NCBI GenBank assembly: GCA_013140765.1
Contig: JABFSE010000004.1
Span: 1-64,000 of the forward strand
DNA from: Sulfuriferula sp.
GTDB lineage: Bacteria; Pseudomonadota; Gammaproteobacteria; Burkholderiales; Sulfuriferulaceae
DNA: 64,000 nt
Direction of reading: 5' to 3'
Part shown: in pieces, positions 26,933 to 36,276 of the stretch
How positions within the stretch are numbered: the stretch's first letter is position 1
Layout of the letters: each line of letters opens with the position of its first letter
Made by a program: the position numbers and the translations under genes
Notes under the pieces: model-generated
Told to the model about the DNA's origin: nothing
What the model saw: the letters and a program-made list of their open reading frames with translations, nothing else
Database searches by the model: none

Positions 26933-28564
26933 TTAGTGCTGATTGGATGATAACGAGGATAATGCCAAACCGACATCATCCAGCCAATTATCCGCACCCA
27001 GCAATTTATCCACCTCTGACTGTGCCAGCTTACGCATCACGACTGGGTTCGCTTCGCACAAAATCACTCGCACACCGCGTTTCTGAAAACGCACTATCGT
27101 ATCTTTGAGCATATAAATCCCAGTCACGTCAATAAATGGCACTCGCCCCATACGGATAATTAGCACGGTCATACTCTCATGCAAGCTGGCTAACGTGCTT
27201 TCAAAACTCGATGCCGCACCAAAGAAAAAAGGTCCATCAATAGAATAAATTTGCACGCCTTTGGGCACACCAGCAGGGCAAAATTCAGCCATACTCGCAT
27301 CGGTTTCGCTCTGCACTGTCACTGACTCGGTCATTCTTTTCATAAACAGCAAAGCCGCCAGCATCACCCCGACATTCACCGCAATGACCAAATCCGTAAA
27401 CACAGTCAGCACAAATGTTATCAGCAACAGCGCCCTGTCATTTTTAGGCGCATGGCGGGCGATGTCAATAAAATGATGTATCTCACTCATATTCCACGCT
27501 ACCACAAACAATATCGCTGCCAACGCAGCCAATGGAATATACGCCGCTAGCGGCGCGAATATCAACACGATCAGCACTAAAGTCAGCGCGTGAATTATCC
27601 CCGCCAGCGGGCTGGTCGCACCATTACGGATATTCGTTGCCGTCCGTGCAATTGCACCAGTAGCCGCGAAGCCACCGAATAACGGCGATAACACATTCGC
27701 CGCACCTTGCCCGATAAGCTCCTGATTGGAATTATGTTTAGTACAAGTCATCCCATCCGCCACCACGGCGGACAACAATGACTCTATCGCACCCAGCAGG
27801 GCAATGGTGAATGCGGGTCCAATCAATTCCACCACTTGCGAATAAGTCATCGCAGGCAAATGGAAACCAGGCAAACTACTCGGTATCCCGCCAAATGCAG
27901 TTCCTATGGTGGCAACACCTGAAAAAGCACCGAAATACTGCACCAAAGTCACCACCACCATGGCAATCAAAGGCGCGGGCACACGCTTCACAAAACGAGG
28001 TGCGACAACCAATATCGCCAAACCCAGCGCGGCCAGCAAGGTCGTTGCCAAATGCAATTCAGGTAACGCCGCCAATAAGTGCAACAGTTTTTCATGGAAA
28101 TGTGCGCCCGTTGCAACAGGATGCAAACCAAAAAAATCTTTCCATTCCCCTACCCAGATCAGCACCGCAATACCTGTGGTAAAACCTGTAATCACTGGCA
28201 TGGGAATAAAACGTATCACCGCACCAAACTTGGCGAACCCCATCAGCATGAGCATTACGCCCGCCATCAGCGTCGCAACCTGCAAACCGTCATAGCCATA
28301 TTTAGCCGTAATTGTGGCCAGAATAACGATAAATGCACCCGTCGGCCCCGAAATCTGCACCCGGCTTCCGCCAAAAACGGTAGTCACTAAACCCGCAATA
28401 ATCGCAGTGTATATCCCCTGCTCAGGCTTGGCACCACTGGCAATTGCAAAAGCCATCGCCAACGGCAAAGCCACGATGCCGACGATGACTCCCGCCATCA
28501 CATTCTTGATAAAATCACGCCGATTAAATAATCCAGCGCGATATGCTTCAGCCAGCACTATCAT
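26933..28564 (-). CDS. SulP-family anion transporter with STAS domain
   Basis: A 543-residue membrane protein. The N-terminal ~400 residues hold the SulP membrane core with the family-type GGSRVQISGPTGAFIVILA segment. A C-terminal STAS domain follows (about 435-535; MGRVPFIDVTGIYML). SulP proteins carry sulfate, bicarbonate or other anions with protons or sodium. It lies just downstream of the SulP/carbonic-anhydrase pair on the same strand but beyond a terminator. GGAGG precedes its ATG. Substrate not determined; bicarbonate or sulfate are both possible. Confidence 0.9.
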   Translation of the reverse strand: MIVLAEAYRAGLFNRRDFIKNVMAGVIVGIVALPLAMAFAIASGAKPEQGIYTAIIAGLVTTVFGGSRVQISGPTGAFIVILATITAKYGYDGLQVATLMAGVMLMLMGFAKFGAVIRFIPMPVITGFTTGIAVLIWVGEWKDFFGLHPVATGAHFHEKLLHLLAALPELHLATTLLAALGLAILVVAPRFVKRVPAPLIAMVVVTLVQYFGAFSGVATIGTAFGGIPSSLPGFHLPAMTYSQVVELIGPAFTIALLGAIESLLSAVVADGMTCTKHNSNQELIGQGAANVLSPLFGGFAATGAIARTATNIRNGATSPLAGIIHALTLVLIVLIFAPLAAYIPLAALAAILFVVAWNMSEIHHFIDIARHAPKNDRALLLITFVLTVFTDLVIAVNVGVMLAALLFMKRMTESVTVQSETDASMAEFCPAGVPKGVQIYSIDGPFFFGAASSFESTLASLHESMTVLIIRMGRVPFIDVTGIYMLKDTIVRFQKRGVRVILCEANPVVMRKLAQSEVDKLLGADNWLDDVGLALSSLSSNQH

Positions 28565-28580
28565 TGCCTACCTCCAAAAC

Positions 28581-28619
28581 AAAAAGCCGCCTATTCATGA
28601 TGAACAGGCGGCTTTTTGT
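28581..28619 (-). terminator. Terminator after the carbonic anhydrase gene
   Basis: AAAAAGCCGCCT(G)..AGGCGGCTTTTT forms a strong inverted repeat; on the minus strand it ends the SulP/carbonic-anhydrase unit. A T run occurs on both sides, so it could be bidirectional. Confidence 0.85.
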
Positions 28620-28670
28620 ATCAATTCGATTGAGTATCCTAAATAAAACAACTCACATCAGGATAACAAA

Positions 28671-29231
28671 TCAAAATTCGTTCTGCAACTTTTTATAGCC
28701 TTTAACCAAGTTGATATTGGTTTGCGCCACATCTTCAGAGAAATCTTTTTCACTGAAGCCCACTTGTTTGACCAAGCTTAAATCAGAATCAGCATGGATA
28801 TTTGTTGTTGACGGGATGTGGAATCCATCGGGTAGCGCACATGCCTCAACCACAGAGTTATGCCGCACCACACAGCGTTTACCGACAGTGCAATTAAACA
28901 GCACCGAATTGAAACCGATAAACACATTGTCCCCCACTACACACGGGCCATGCACGATAGAACGATGCGCGATAGAGGTATGCTCACCTATCTGTACTCT
29001 CGCGCCTGATTTTGAATGAATAACCACGCCATCTTGAATATTGGAATTCGCACCGATAATAATCGGCTCCATCTCACCATGCTCATCAACTTCATCTGCC
29101 CTAATAACCACATAGGGTCCGATAAACACGTTTTCACCGATAAACACTTTGCCGCAAATAATCGCGGTAGGGTCAACAAAAGCCGACTCATGTATTACTG
29201 GCAAATCACCACTGGGATTTTTGCGTATCAT
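28671..29231 (-). CDS. Gamma-class carbonic anhydrase-like left-handed beta-helix protein
   Basis: A 186-residue protein built of hexapeptide repeats (IICGKVFIGENVFIGPYVVI and similar). The gamma-carbonic-anhydrase metal site is recognisable: a histidine in DGVVIH, then HRSIVH, giving two histidines five residues apart as in Cam, plus RADE near residue 48. The enzyme interconverts CO2 and bicarbonate. The start overlaps the stop of the SulP gene upstream (ATGA), so the two are translated together. That coupling strongly suggests that the transporter brings bicarbonate and this enzyme equilibrates it. Activity not proven: some family members are inactive. Confidence 0.83.
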   Translation of the reverse strand: MIRKNPSGDLPVIHESAFVDPTAIICGKVFIGENVFIGPYVVIRADEVDEHGEMEPIIIGANSNIQDGVVIHSKSGARVQIGEHTSIAHRSIVHGPCVVGDNVFIGFNSVLFNCTVGKRCVVRHNSVVEACALPDGFHIPSTTNIHADSDLSLVKQVGFSEKDFSEDVAQTNINLVKGYKKLQNEF

Positions 29232-31045
29232 TTCCTAGGTTCTCCATTGGGTAAATTTACATGGCATGGCGCGAAGATACGCGCACTACAATTACGGCAA
29301 ATTTCGCTATCCAATTGTGGGTAAATACTATCAATAGGACGCGTCTTAGGTGGGAAAATATGGTCAGCACCTATGCCATCCATATAGTCGCCCTTACCAA
29401 ACAACTCGCATACGTCCTGTTGTACACGATAAAAATACAGACCGCCACCCAGCTTTTTACGTCGTTGCGCTTCTTGCTTGAGCATTTCTGCCCCAGCAAT
29501 ATCAACAAAACCTATCCCGCCAGCGGCAATCAGCAATGATTTTTGTTGTGGATTATGCTCATCTACATCTTGGAAAATCTGTTGTACGTGATTAACCGCG
29601 CCAAAGAAAATCGAGCCTTGTACCCGTAAAATTTTCATCTGCGGGCATTCTGGCGATTGATTAACACGCACATAATAATAGCTCTCAGGATCAGGATCAG
29701 GCACGACGGCCACCACTTCAGGGCGCGAAGTGCGATATAAATACAGCATCAACGACAACATAATGCCGAGGAAAATACCTTTTTCCAGATCCACTAGCGT
29801 GCCGATTAACGTCACAGCCAAAATCGCAGTTTCTTGACGGCTAGTATGCAAAATAGAATGAATGTGGTGGAAATCTATCAAACCATATGCGACCAGAAAC
29901 AAAATACCTGCCATCGCCGCCGTCGGCAAATATGCCGCCAGTGAAGCCACCATCAACAAAATAATCACCAAAAACACGGATGAATAAACAGCCGCCAAAG
30001 GCGTTTTAGCCCCTGCCGCATAGTTCACGCCACTGCGGTTGAATGAGCCGCTAGAAGGGTAGCTAGAAAAGAAACTACCGAATAAGTTAGACAAGCCTTG
30101 ACCAACGAACTCCTGGTTACCATCAATACGTTGCTCAGATTTAACGGCTATCGCACGCGAAATCGACACCGCCTCAGTCAACGCTAACATAGTCACAATC
30201 AATGACGGAAACAATACCTGCTTAATCGCCGCCAGCGACAAATCAGGGTGGGTTAAAGGCGGCAAACTCGCGGTCAATGCACCTACTGTTTTAATGTGCG
30301 TCACCTCCGCGCCACCGTACATCTGGTTAATAATCAATGCCGCCACACTACCTATCACCATCGCCAATATCATATATAGCTTAGGCATATATTTCTTCAG
30401 CAAAATACCCGACACCAGCGTCACCGCGCCCACCGCAGTCACGTAAGGATTGATTTTATCGAACTGCAAATAAACTTGTTCTAACACTTCATGGAATGGC
30501 AAACCACGTGCCATCTGCAAGCCCAAAAAGTTTTTAATCTGGCTACCTGCAATCAATACCGCCGCACCTGCTGTAAAACCAATGACCACGGTATGCGAAA
30601 TAAAGTTGACCAATACCCCCATACGCGCCAAGCCCATAATCAACTGGAACAAGCCTGCCATAAACGTCAAAGTCAGCACCAAGCTAATATAATGCGCCGA
30701 CCCAGGTTCGGCGTAAGGGCTGACAGAAGCAAACACCGCAATAGAAATCGCCGTGGTCGGCCCTGACACCAAATGCCAAGATGAACCAAACATCGCGCCT
30801 ATAATCGCTGGCACCATCGCCGCATACAAACCAAACTCAGGCGGCAAACCCGCAATAGTTGCAAACGCCACACCTTGCGGCAACACGATCATCGCACCCG
30901 TTAAACCAGCGATTAAATCAGATTTGGTGGTGGATTTATCCACCATGGGCCACCAACGCAAGAAGGGAAATACTTTATAGAGCCAGAGCGGGCAGGCGAT
31001 AGAATTTTTCAAAGCGACCTCGATATTAGAATAGAAACCAACCAC
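29228..31045 (-). CDS. SulP-family transporter coupled to carbonic anhydrase (bicarbonate transporter candidate)
   Basis: A 605-residue SulP protein starting at GTG (AAGGG upstream). The membrane domain has about 12 helices (GLYAAMVPAIIGAMFGSSWHLVSGPTTAISIAVFA is the family-type segment near residues 70-105). A STAS domain occupies about 455-560. After it lies a tail with CRNCSARIFAPCHVN, three cysteines and a histidine, not usual in SulP proteins. The gene is translationally coupled to the carbonic anhydrase; BicA-like bicarbonate uptake is the best inference for an autotroph, but sulfate uptake is not excluded. Confidence 0.88.
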   Translation of the reverse strand: MVGFYSNIEVALKNSIACPLWLYKVFPFLRWWPMVDKSTTKSDLIAGLTGAMIVLPQGVAFATIAGLPPEFGLYAAMVPAIIGAMFGSSWHLVSGPTTAISIAVFASVSPYAEPGSAHYISLVLTLTFMAGLFQLIMGLARMGVLVNFISHTVVIGFTAGAAVLIAGSQIKNFLGLQMARGLPFHEVLEQVYLQFDKINPYVTAVGAVTLVSGILLKKYMPKLYMILAMVIGSVAALIINQMYGGAEVTHIKTVGALTASLPPLTHPDLSLAAIKQVLFPSLIVTMLALTEAVSISRAIAVKSEQRIDGNQEFVGQGLSNLFGSFFSSYPSSGSFNRSGVNYAAGAKTPLAAVYSSVFLVIILLMVASLAAYLPTAAMAGILFLVAYGLIDFHHIHSILHTSRQETAILAVTLIGTLVDLEKGIFLGIMLSLMLYLYRTSRPEVVAVVPDPDPESYYYVRVNQSPECPQMKILRVQGSIFFGAVNHVQQIFQDVDEHNPQQKSLLIAAGGIGFVDIAGAEMLKQEAQRRKKLGGGLYFYRVQQDVCELFGKGDYMDGIGADHIFPPKTRPIDSIYPQLDSEICRNCSARIFAPCHVNLPNGEPRK

Positions 31046-31159
31046 AAAACCCTTGAATTATCGCTTATTTACGCGCACACGGCAAACAACTATCACACCG
31101 ATTTGGATTAGCCGCTCGCATCAGCTAAACTGAGCACTACTTTATTGAACCTAGACACC

Positions 31160-32464
31160 ATGGCGCACACCAACTTCCCTACCGTACTCCCACTTGAAAC
31201 TGCCGTTATTGCCCTGCGCTCAGTGCTTCCACTAGATGCGCCTGCTGACGTATTATTAAGCCGATTTTTCCGTGAAAACCCGACACTGGGTGCAAAAGAT
31301 CGTGCATTTATTGCCGAATTAGTTTTTGGCGTATTGCGCAATTTACGCTCACTCGACAACGCCTGTGAAAAACCCACTCCACGCTTGCTTGCCATCGCTT
31401 GGTTAGCACGCGTACACGGCATGAGTTCACGCCAACTCGAGCCGTATTTACGCGGTCCTGAAATGGACATGTTACCCAAAATAAAAGCTTTTAACTTGGC
31501 TGAACAAGCACTTGCCGTGCAATGGGATGTACCTGATTGGTTAGCCGAACGCTTACTTGCCACTTTCGGTGAAGCCAACGCCACTAAACTCACCACCGCA
31601 CTACGCCGCGCCGCGCCGTTAGATATACGCACCAACACCATATTAACCAAGCGTGACGACCTACTCGCTACACTCAACGCGGCTGGCATCACCGCAACAC
31701 CTACCCCTTATTCACCTGTAGGCATACGTTTAGCCGACAAACCTGCATTGAATAAATACAAACCATTTTTAGCAGGCGAATTTGAAGTGCAAGACGAAGG
31801 TAGTCAGCTACTAGGCTATTTAGTCGCACCTAAACGTGGCGACATGGTGGTGGATTTTTGTGCAGGTGCAGGCGGTAAAACCTTATTGCTAGGCGCATTG
31901 ATGAATTCTACGGGTCGTTTATACGCGTTCGACATTTCAGAAAAACGCCTCACCAAACTCAAGCCTAGACTCAAACGCTCAGGGCTATCCAACCTCACAC
32001 CACAGCTCATTACCAGCGAACACGACAGTCGCATTAAACGACTCGCGGGTAAAATCGACCGCGTACTGGTTGACGCACCTTGTAGCGGCTTAGGCACATT
32101 ACGCCGCAATCCAGATTTGAAATTACGTCAAAGCCCGCAAAGCGTGGCCGAGCTCACCGTCAAACAAGCCAGTATATTGGCGGCGGCGGCGAATCTGGTC
32201 AAGCCTGGTGGCCGCTTAGTGTATGCCACTTGTAGCTTATTGCCCGAAGAGAACGAAGACATAGTGACGGCATTTTTAGCCAACAACCCACGCTTTCAAC
32301 TTAAAAATGCGGCTGAAGTGTTAAGCCAACAACAAATCAACTTGGACACAGGTGAGTATTTGCGCCTGAACCCTGCCGACCACGGCACAGATGGCTTCTT
32401 TGCCGCCGTGCTCGAAGCCGCACCAGCCGCCAAACCAGCACCTGCGGTCAACGATGCGGTATAA
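31160..32464 (+). CDS. rsmB: 16S rRNA (cytosine-C5)-methyltransferase RsmB-like
   Basis: A 434-residue protein from the ATG at 31160. The N-terminal part (about 1-140) resembles the NusB-like RNA-binding domain of RsmB (FFRENPTLGAKDRAFIAELVFGVLRN). The catalytic domain shows VVDFCAGAGGKTLLLG (SAM-binding), VDAPCSGLGTLRRNPDLK and YATCSLLPEENED with the two catalytic cysteines. RsmB methylates C967 of 16S rRNA. The track start is a TTG five codons earlier. The last bases overlap the next gene. Confidence 0.92.
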   Translation: MAHTNFPTVLPLETAVIALRSVLPLDAPADVLLSRFFRENPTLGAKDRAFIAELVFGVLRNLRSLDNACEKPTPRLLAIAWLARVHGMSSRQLEPYLRGPEMDMLPKIKAFNLAEQALAVQWDVPDWLAERLLATFGEANATKLTTALRRAAPLDIRTNTILTKRDDLLATLNAAGITATPTPYSPVGIRLADKPALNKYKPFLAGEFEVQDEGSQLLGYLVAPKRGDMVVDFCAGAGGKTLLLGALMNSTGRLYAFDISEKRLTKLKPRLKRSGLSNLTPQLITSEHDSRIKRLAGKIDRVLVDAPCSGLGTLRRNPDLKLRQSPQSVAELTVKQASILAAAANLVKPGGRLVYATCSLLPEENEDIVTAFLANNPRFQLKNAAEVLSQQQINLDTGEYLRLNPADHGTDGFFAAVLEAAPAAKPAPAVNDAV

Positions 32465-32993
32465 AGCATTATTTTTACTCACACTGGTAAACACAGCGAC
32501 AGCCGCTGTTTTGCCAGTGCCGATCGCGGCAACAGGCACAATACAAGTTGCATTTACCCCAGGCGACGCGGCCGACCAGCTTATCATCAATGCGATTAAA
32601 CAAGCACGGCAACAAATACTCGTACAAAGCTATAGTTTTACCCACTTAGGCATCGCCAACGCGCTGATTAAAGCGCACCAACGTGGTCTGGCAGTGATGC
32701 TAATAGCCGATAAACGCCAAGACGAACACACACCCACCAGCCTCATCCGCGAGCTCGCACAAGCAGGCATTGCCATCGTCACAGATAGCGAACACAGCAG
32801 TGCGCACAACAAAGTGATGATACTTGATGCCGATACCGCGCATCCCGTCATCATCACAGGTAGCTATAATTTCACCCATGCCGCCCAGTTTACCAATGCT
32901 GAAAACCTGCTTATTCTGCGTGACAACCCCACACTAACCATCGCCTATCGTGATAACTGGCAACGCCATTATGCGCACTCATTCCCCTACTGA
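32454..32993 (+). CDS. Secreted phospholipase D-family nuclease-like protein
   Basis: Starting at ATG 32454 (overlapping rsmB by 11 bases), the 179-residue protein has a signal peptide (MRYKALFLLTLVNTATAAVLP) and one HKD motif (HNKVMILD, about residue 120, followed by GSYNFTHAA). The single-HKD form is that of small bacterial Nuc-type endonucleases, which act as dimers. It may be periplasmic or secreted. The substrate (DNA, RNA or phospholipid) cannot be read from sequence. Confidence 0.87.
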   Translation: MRYKALFLLTLVNTATAAVLPVPIAATGTIQVAFTPGDAADQLIINAIKQARQQILVQSYSFTHLGIANALIKAHQRGLAVMLIADKRQDEHTPTSLIRELAQAGIAIVTDSEHSSAHNKVMILDADTAHPVIITGSYNFTHAAQFTNAENLLILRDNPTLTIAYRDNWQRHYAHSFPY

Positions 32994-32998
32994 CCATC

Positions 32999-34282
32999 AT
33001 GACCAAGCCCATACCATTGGATAATTTATTAACCCATTTGCTCAACGACTCCCATCAGACTGATTTGCTATGGCAAGCAGGCATACTCATTATTTGCGGG
33101 TTAATAAGCTGGGGCTTGATGCGCTGGATTACACCCTATCTCGCACACGAAAAAGCCACTTGGCGCATAGGCAACGCCGCCGCCAAGCGCATCGGTTTCC
33201 CGCTCATCACTTTAACGCTCATCAGCCTAGCGCGTGAATCCGTCGAATCGGTCATTGAGACCCACTTAATCAGCATCATCATCCCGCTATTAAGTGCACT
33301 GGTATTAGTACGGATTTTAGTTTACATGCTACGTTTTGCACTCAACGACAGCCTCGCCATCAGAACGTGGGAACGCTATATTGCTTGGGCTATCTGGCTA
33401 GGATTCGCATTACACATCACAGGGCTGTTGCCGCGTATTGAATATGCGCTAGATACGATTTCATTTGAGTCGGGTAAACACCATTTTTCGCTATTGCTAC
33501 TGCTCGAAGCACTCATCGTCATCACTTTTTCTATCATTGCCGCGCTCTGGTTATCACAATTTATAGAATCACGTTTATTGCGCGTCACGGGCATGGATGC
33601 CAGCTTACGCTTGGCACTCATCAAAACCATGCGCACTTTATTGCTCATTTTCGCCGTGCTTATCGCTCTGCCAGCCGTAGGCATAGACCTAACCGTACTA
33701 TCGGTATTCGGCGGTGCACTAGGGGTAGGGCTAGGCTTGGGGCTACAAAAAATCGCCAGCAACTACGTCTCAGGCTTCATCATCCTGCTCGACCGCTCAG
33801 TACGCCCAGGCGATATGATTACCGTGGGCACTAGCTATGGCGAAGTCAGCCAATTAAATACCCGCTACACGCTGTTGCGCTCATTAGACGGTACAGAAAT
33901 CATCATCCCCAATGAAAACCTGCTCACCTCTACCGTCATCAACCACTCTTTCACCAAGCGCGATGTACGTCTCAAGCTCCCCATGCAAATCAGCTATGAC
34001 AGCAATGTTGAATTAGCGCGAGAAATCATGAAAAATATCGCACTCGCACACCCTCGCGTGCTCAAAGACAACGAATACATTCCCACCGTACTGCTCACCA
34101 GCTTTGCCGATAGCGGTATCAACCTAGAGCTAAACTTGTGGATAGCCGACCCCGAAGACGGTCAAAACAATTTACGCTCTGATCTCAACCTCGCGATTTG
34201 GGCAGCGTTTCGGCAATCAGGCATAGAAATCCCTTACCCTAGGCGCGACATACACATCATGACCGAGCCGCCAAAATTATGA
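32999..34282 (+). CDS. MscS-family mechanosensitive channel
   Basis: A 427-residue membrane protein. About five hydrophobic helices precede the pore helix region FGGALGVGLGLGLQKIASNYVSGFIILLDRSVRPGDMITVG (about residues 238-280), which is the MscS signature. The C-terminal part is the cytoplasmic beta/alpha cage (LPMQISYDSNVELAREIM ...). The channel opens upon osmotic downshock to release ions. Five bases separate it from the preceding gene, suggesting one transcript. Confidence 0.93.
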   Translation: MTKPIPLDNLLTHLLNDSHQTDLLWQAGILIICGLISWGLMRWITPYLAHEKATWRIGNAAAKRIGFPLITLTLISLARESVESVIETHLISIIIPLLSALVLVRILVYMLRFALNDSLAIRTWERYIAWAIWLGFALHITGLLPRIEYALDTISFESGKHHFSLLLLLEALIVITFSIIAALWLSQFIESRLLRVTGMDASLRLALIKTMRTLLLIFAVLIALPAVGIDLTVLSVFGGALGVGLGLGLQKIASNYVSGFIILLDRSVRPGDMITVGTSYGEVSQLNTRYTLLRSLDGTEIIIPNENLLTSTVINHSFTKRDVRLKLPMQISYDSNVELAREIMKNIALAHPRVLKDNEYIPTVLLTSFADSGINLELNLWIADPEDGQNNLRSDLNLAIWAAFRQSGIEIPYPRRDIHIMTEPPKL

Positions 34283-34387
34283 CAATTGCTTGACTTCTGG
34301 TATATTGATAGCCTATAGTTTTATATCAGGATAATTTTGTCCTGAATTATTTCAATACAGCCTAACAGGCTACGAGGTAACGAATAT

Positions 34388-35566
34388 ATGATGGAATTGA
34401 TTGCAAACGGTTTAGTTGGTCACTTGCCTTGGTACGGTTATGTACTGGTTGCACTGGCATTTACACACATTACCATTGCGGGTGTCACTATCTACTTACA
34501 CCGCCACCAAGCACATCGCGCTTTAGAGTTACATGCTATTCCTAGCCATTTTTTCCGTTTCTGGTTATGGCTAACCACAGGCATGATTACCAAAGAATGG
34601 GCGGCCATACACCGCAAGCACCACGCCAAATGCGAAACCGCTGAAGACCCACACAGCCCACAAGTATTAGGTATCAAAAAAGTGTTTTTTGAAGGCGCAG
34701 AACTTTACCGCGCCGCACGCAAACAACGCGACACCATGAACAAATACGGCTCAGGCACGCCTGAAGACTGGATAGAACACAAACTCTACACCCCACATAG
34801 CGGCTTAGGTATTTACCTCATGCTGGCGGTCAATTTGATATTGTTCGGGCCTATTGGTCTCACCATCTGGGCAGTACAAATGGCGTGGATACCAGTAACA
34901 GCCGCAGGCATCATCAACGGCATAGGTCACTACTGGGGCTACCGCAACTTCACCTGCGAAGATGCCAGCACCAACGTATTCCCTTGGGGTATTTTAATCG
35001 GTGGCGAAGAACTACATAACAACCACCACGCATATGGCAGTTCGGCTAAATTATCCAACAAATGGTTTGAGTTCGACATAGGCTGGTTCTACATACGCAC
35101 CATGGAAATCGTCGGCTTGGCCAAAGTCAAAAAAATCGCACCTACGGCTAAATTCAACACAGCCAAACAAGTGTGCGATCACGACTTGCTCAATGCCGTC
35201 ATAACACACCGCTATGACGTATTAACGCGCTATGCACGCACCGTTAAAGCAACTTACGGCGTGGAATTAGATAAGATAGCCAGCTCGTTGCCAAATGGCA
35301 AAATCGAGAAATTAAAAAGCTGGCTACACTTAGACGCGGCAGATTTGGGTGATGCAGAAAAAACCAAACTGGCTGAAGTGCTTAAACAAAGCCATGCGCT
35401 CAATACCATCTACACCATGCGCCAAGAGTTATCGCAATTATGGGCGCGTTCTAACGCCTCCAAAGAGCAATTACTCAAGCAATTACAAGACTGGTGTCAC
35501 CGTGCAGAAAGCAGTGGCATAAGCTCATTGCAAACGTTCTCACACAAATTACGTAGCTACGCTTAA
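34388..35566 (+). CDS. Membrane fatty acid desaturase (delta-9 type)
   Basis: A 392-residue diiron membrane enzyme. The three histidine boxes are HRHQAH (about 38), HRKHH (about 75) and HNNHH (about 215), as in acyl-CoA/acyl-lipid delta-9 desaturases that introduce double bonds in membrane fatty acids. Hydrophobic helices lie around residues 15-35, 55-70, 140-165 and 170-190. The last ~140 residues form an unusual soluble helical extension beyond the usual core. A terminator follows. A role in cold adaptation is inferred. Confidence 0.92.
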   Translation: MMELIANGLVGHLPWYGYVLVALAFTHITIAGVTIYLHRHQAHRALELHAIPSHFFRFWLWLTTGMITKEWAAIHRKHHAKCETAEDPHSPQVLGIKKVFFEGAELYRAARKQRDTMNKYGSGTPEDWIEHKLYTPHSGLGIYLMLAVNLILFGPIGLTIWAVQMAWIPVTAAGIINGIGHYWGYRNFTCEDASTNVFPWGILIGGEELHNNHHAYGSSAKLSNKWFEFDIGWFYIRTMEIVGLAKVKKIAPTAKFNTAKQVCDHDLLNAVITHRYDVLTRYARTVKATYGVELDKIASSLPNGKIEKLKSWLHLDAADLGDAEKTKLAEVLKQSHALNTIYTMRQELSQLWARSNASKEQLLKQLQDWCHRAESSGISSLQTFSHKLRSYA

Positions 35567-35580
35567 TTAAGTACCACAAT

Positions 35581-35609
35581 AAAAAACCCGCATAATGCGG
35601 GTTTTTTAT
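35581..35609. terminator. Bidirectional terminator after the desaturase and brnA-like genes
   Basis: AAAAAACCCGCATAATGCGGGTTTTTT is a perfect hairpin with T runs on both strands, fitting termination of the plus-strand desaturase and of the minus-strand BrnT/BrnA unit. Confidence 0.9.
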
Positions 35610-35651
35610 TGTATGGAACCTATGTACGCACGCAGTTATAAACTTATCATC

Positions 35652-35918
35652 TCAGTGGCTATGCAGCTTCTCTTGCAACCAGATCTTAATAAGCGACTGA
35701 TAAGGCACATCGCGAGAATTCGCAGCCGCTCTAATGGAATCCAGAAGATGCTGCGGCAATCGTAGCGAAATCGTTTTAGTTGTAGGCTTCAAATTAGGCA
35801 ACACGATATTTCGCGCCGTTGACCAGTCCAAATAGTCTGCCGAATCTGCTTTATCCCAAAAGGCTTGCTCTTCTGCCTCATCAGCAAACTTCGGAATTGA
35901 TTTAAGTGCTTTGTTCAT
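35652..35918 (-). CDS. brnA: BrnA/CopG-type antitoxin
   Basis: The start at 35918 gives an 88-residue protein. Its C-terminal half has the ribbon-helix-helix pattern KTISLRLPQHLLDSIRAAANSRDVPYQSLIKIWLQEKL of the BrnA/CopG antitoxins that bind DNA and the toxin. The start lies within the end of brnT (17-base overlap), the usual gene order toxin then antitoxin. The track ORF is longer because it runs into brnT. Confidence 0.88.
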   Translation of the reverse strand: MNKALKSIPKFADEAEEQAFWDKADSADYLDWSTARNIVLPNLKPTTKTISLRLPQHLLDSIRAAANSRDVPYQSLIKIWLQEKLHSH

Positions 35919-36201
35919 AAATAATGCGCTCCTTCTTGTGCATATCCCTAGCCGAAATAATCCGAATTTTCTCACCAGTATTGCGTAATGTGAATGTAAT
36001 ATGCAATACACGCCCCTCATCTGTCTGACCTAACGCATGAAAACGTGGCTCACTTTGACTGTGTTCTGCATCTACCAGTAACAAGAGCGGTTCATTAAAA
36101 AAAGTTTGCTCTGCTTCGGCCATTGAAACACCGTGCTTTTCGTTTTTACGGGCATTTCCTTCATCCCAGTCAAAACCAGATATTTTGTGTAGCTCTATCA
36201 T
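35902..36201 (-). CDS. brnT: BrnT-type ribonuclease toxin
   Basis: A 99-residue protein of the BrnT family: FDWDEGNARKNEKHGVSMAEAEQTFF at the N-terminus and HITFTLRNTGEKIRIISARDMHKKERIIYE at the C-terminus match the family. BrnT cuts RNA and halts growth; BrnA neutralises it. It belongs to the RelE-like fold group. It lies directly next to a likely operator. Confidence 0.92.
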   Translation of the reverse strand: MIELHKISGFDWDEGNARKNEKHGVSMAEAEQTFFNEPLLLLVDAEHSQSEPRFHALGQTDEGRVLHITFTLRNTGEKIRIISARDMHKKERIIYEQST

Positions 36202-36204
36202 ATC

Positions 36205-36225
36205 TGTATATTATGTACATATACA
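36205..36225. promoter_or_regulatory. Operator-like inverted repeat before brnT
   Basis: TGTATAT-TATGTAC-ATATACA is a perfect seven-base inverted repeat with seven bases between, ending four bases upstream of the brnT start codon. BrnA-like antitoxins repress their own operon by binding such sites. Confidence 0.6.
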
Positions 36226-36276
36226 ATAAAAAGCAATAACCACATCATCCAGGTTTTTATTGTGCGGCATAAGCGA

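Noticed and set aside
31108-31692. 194-residue minus-strand ORF
   Set aside because: Shadow of rsmB, with low-complexity Ser/Arg composition.
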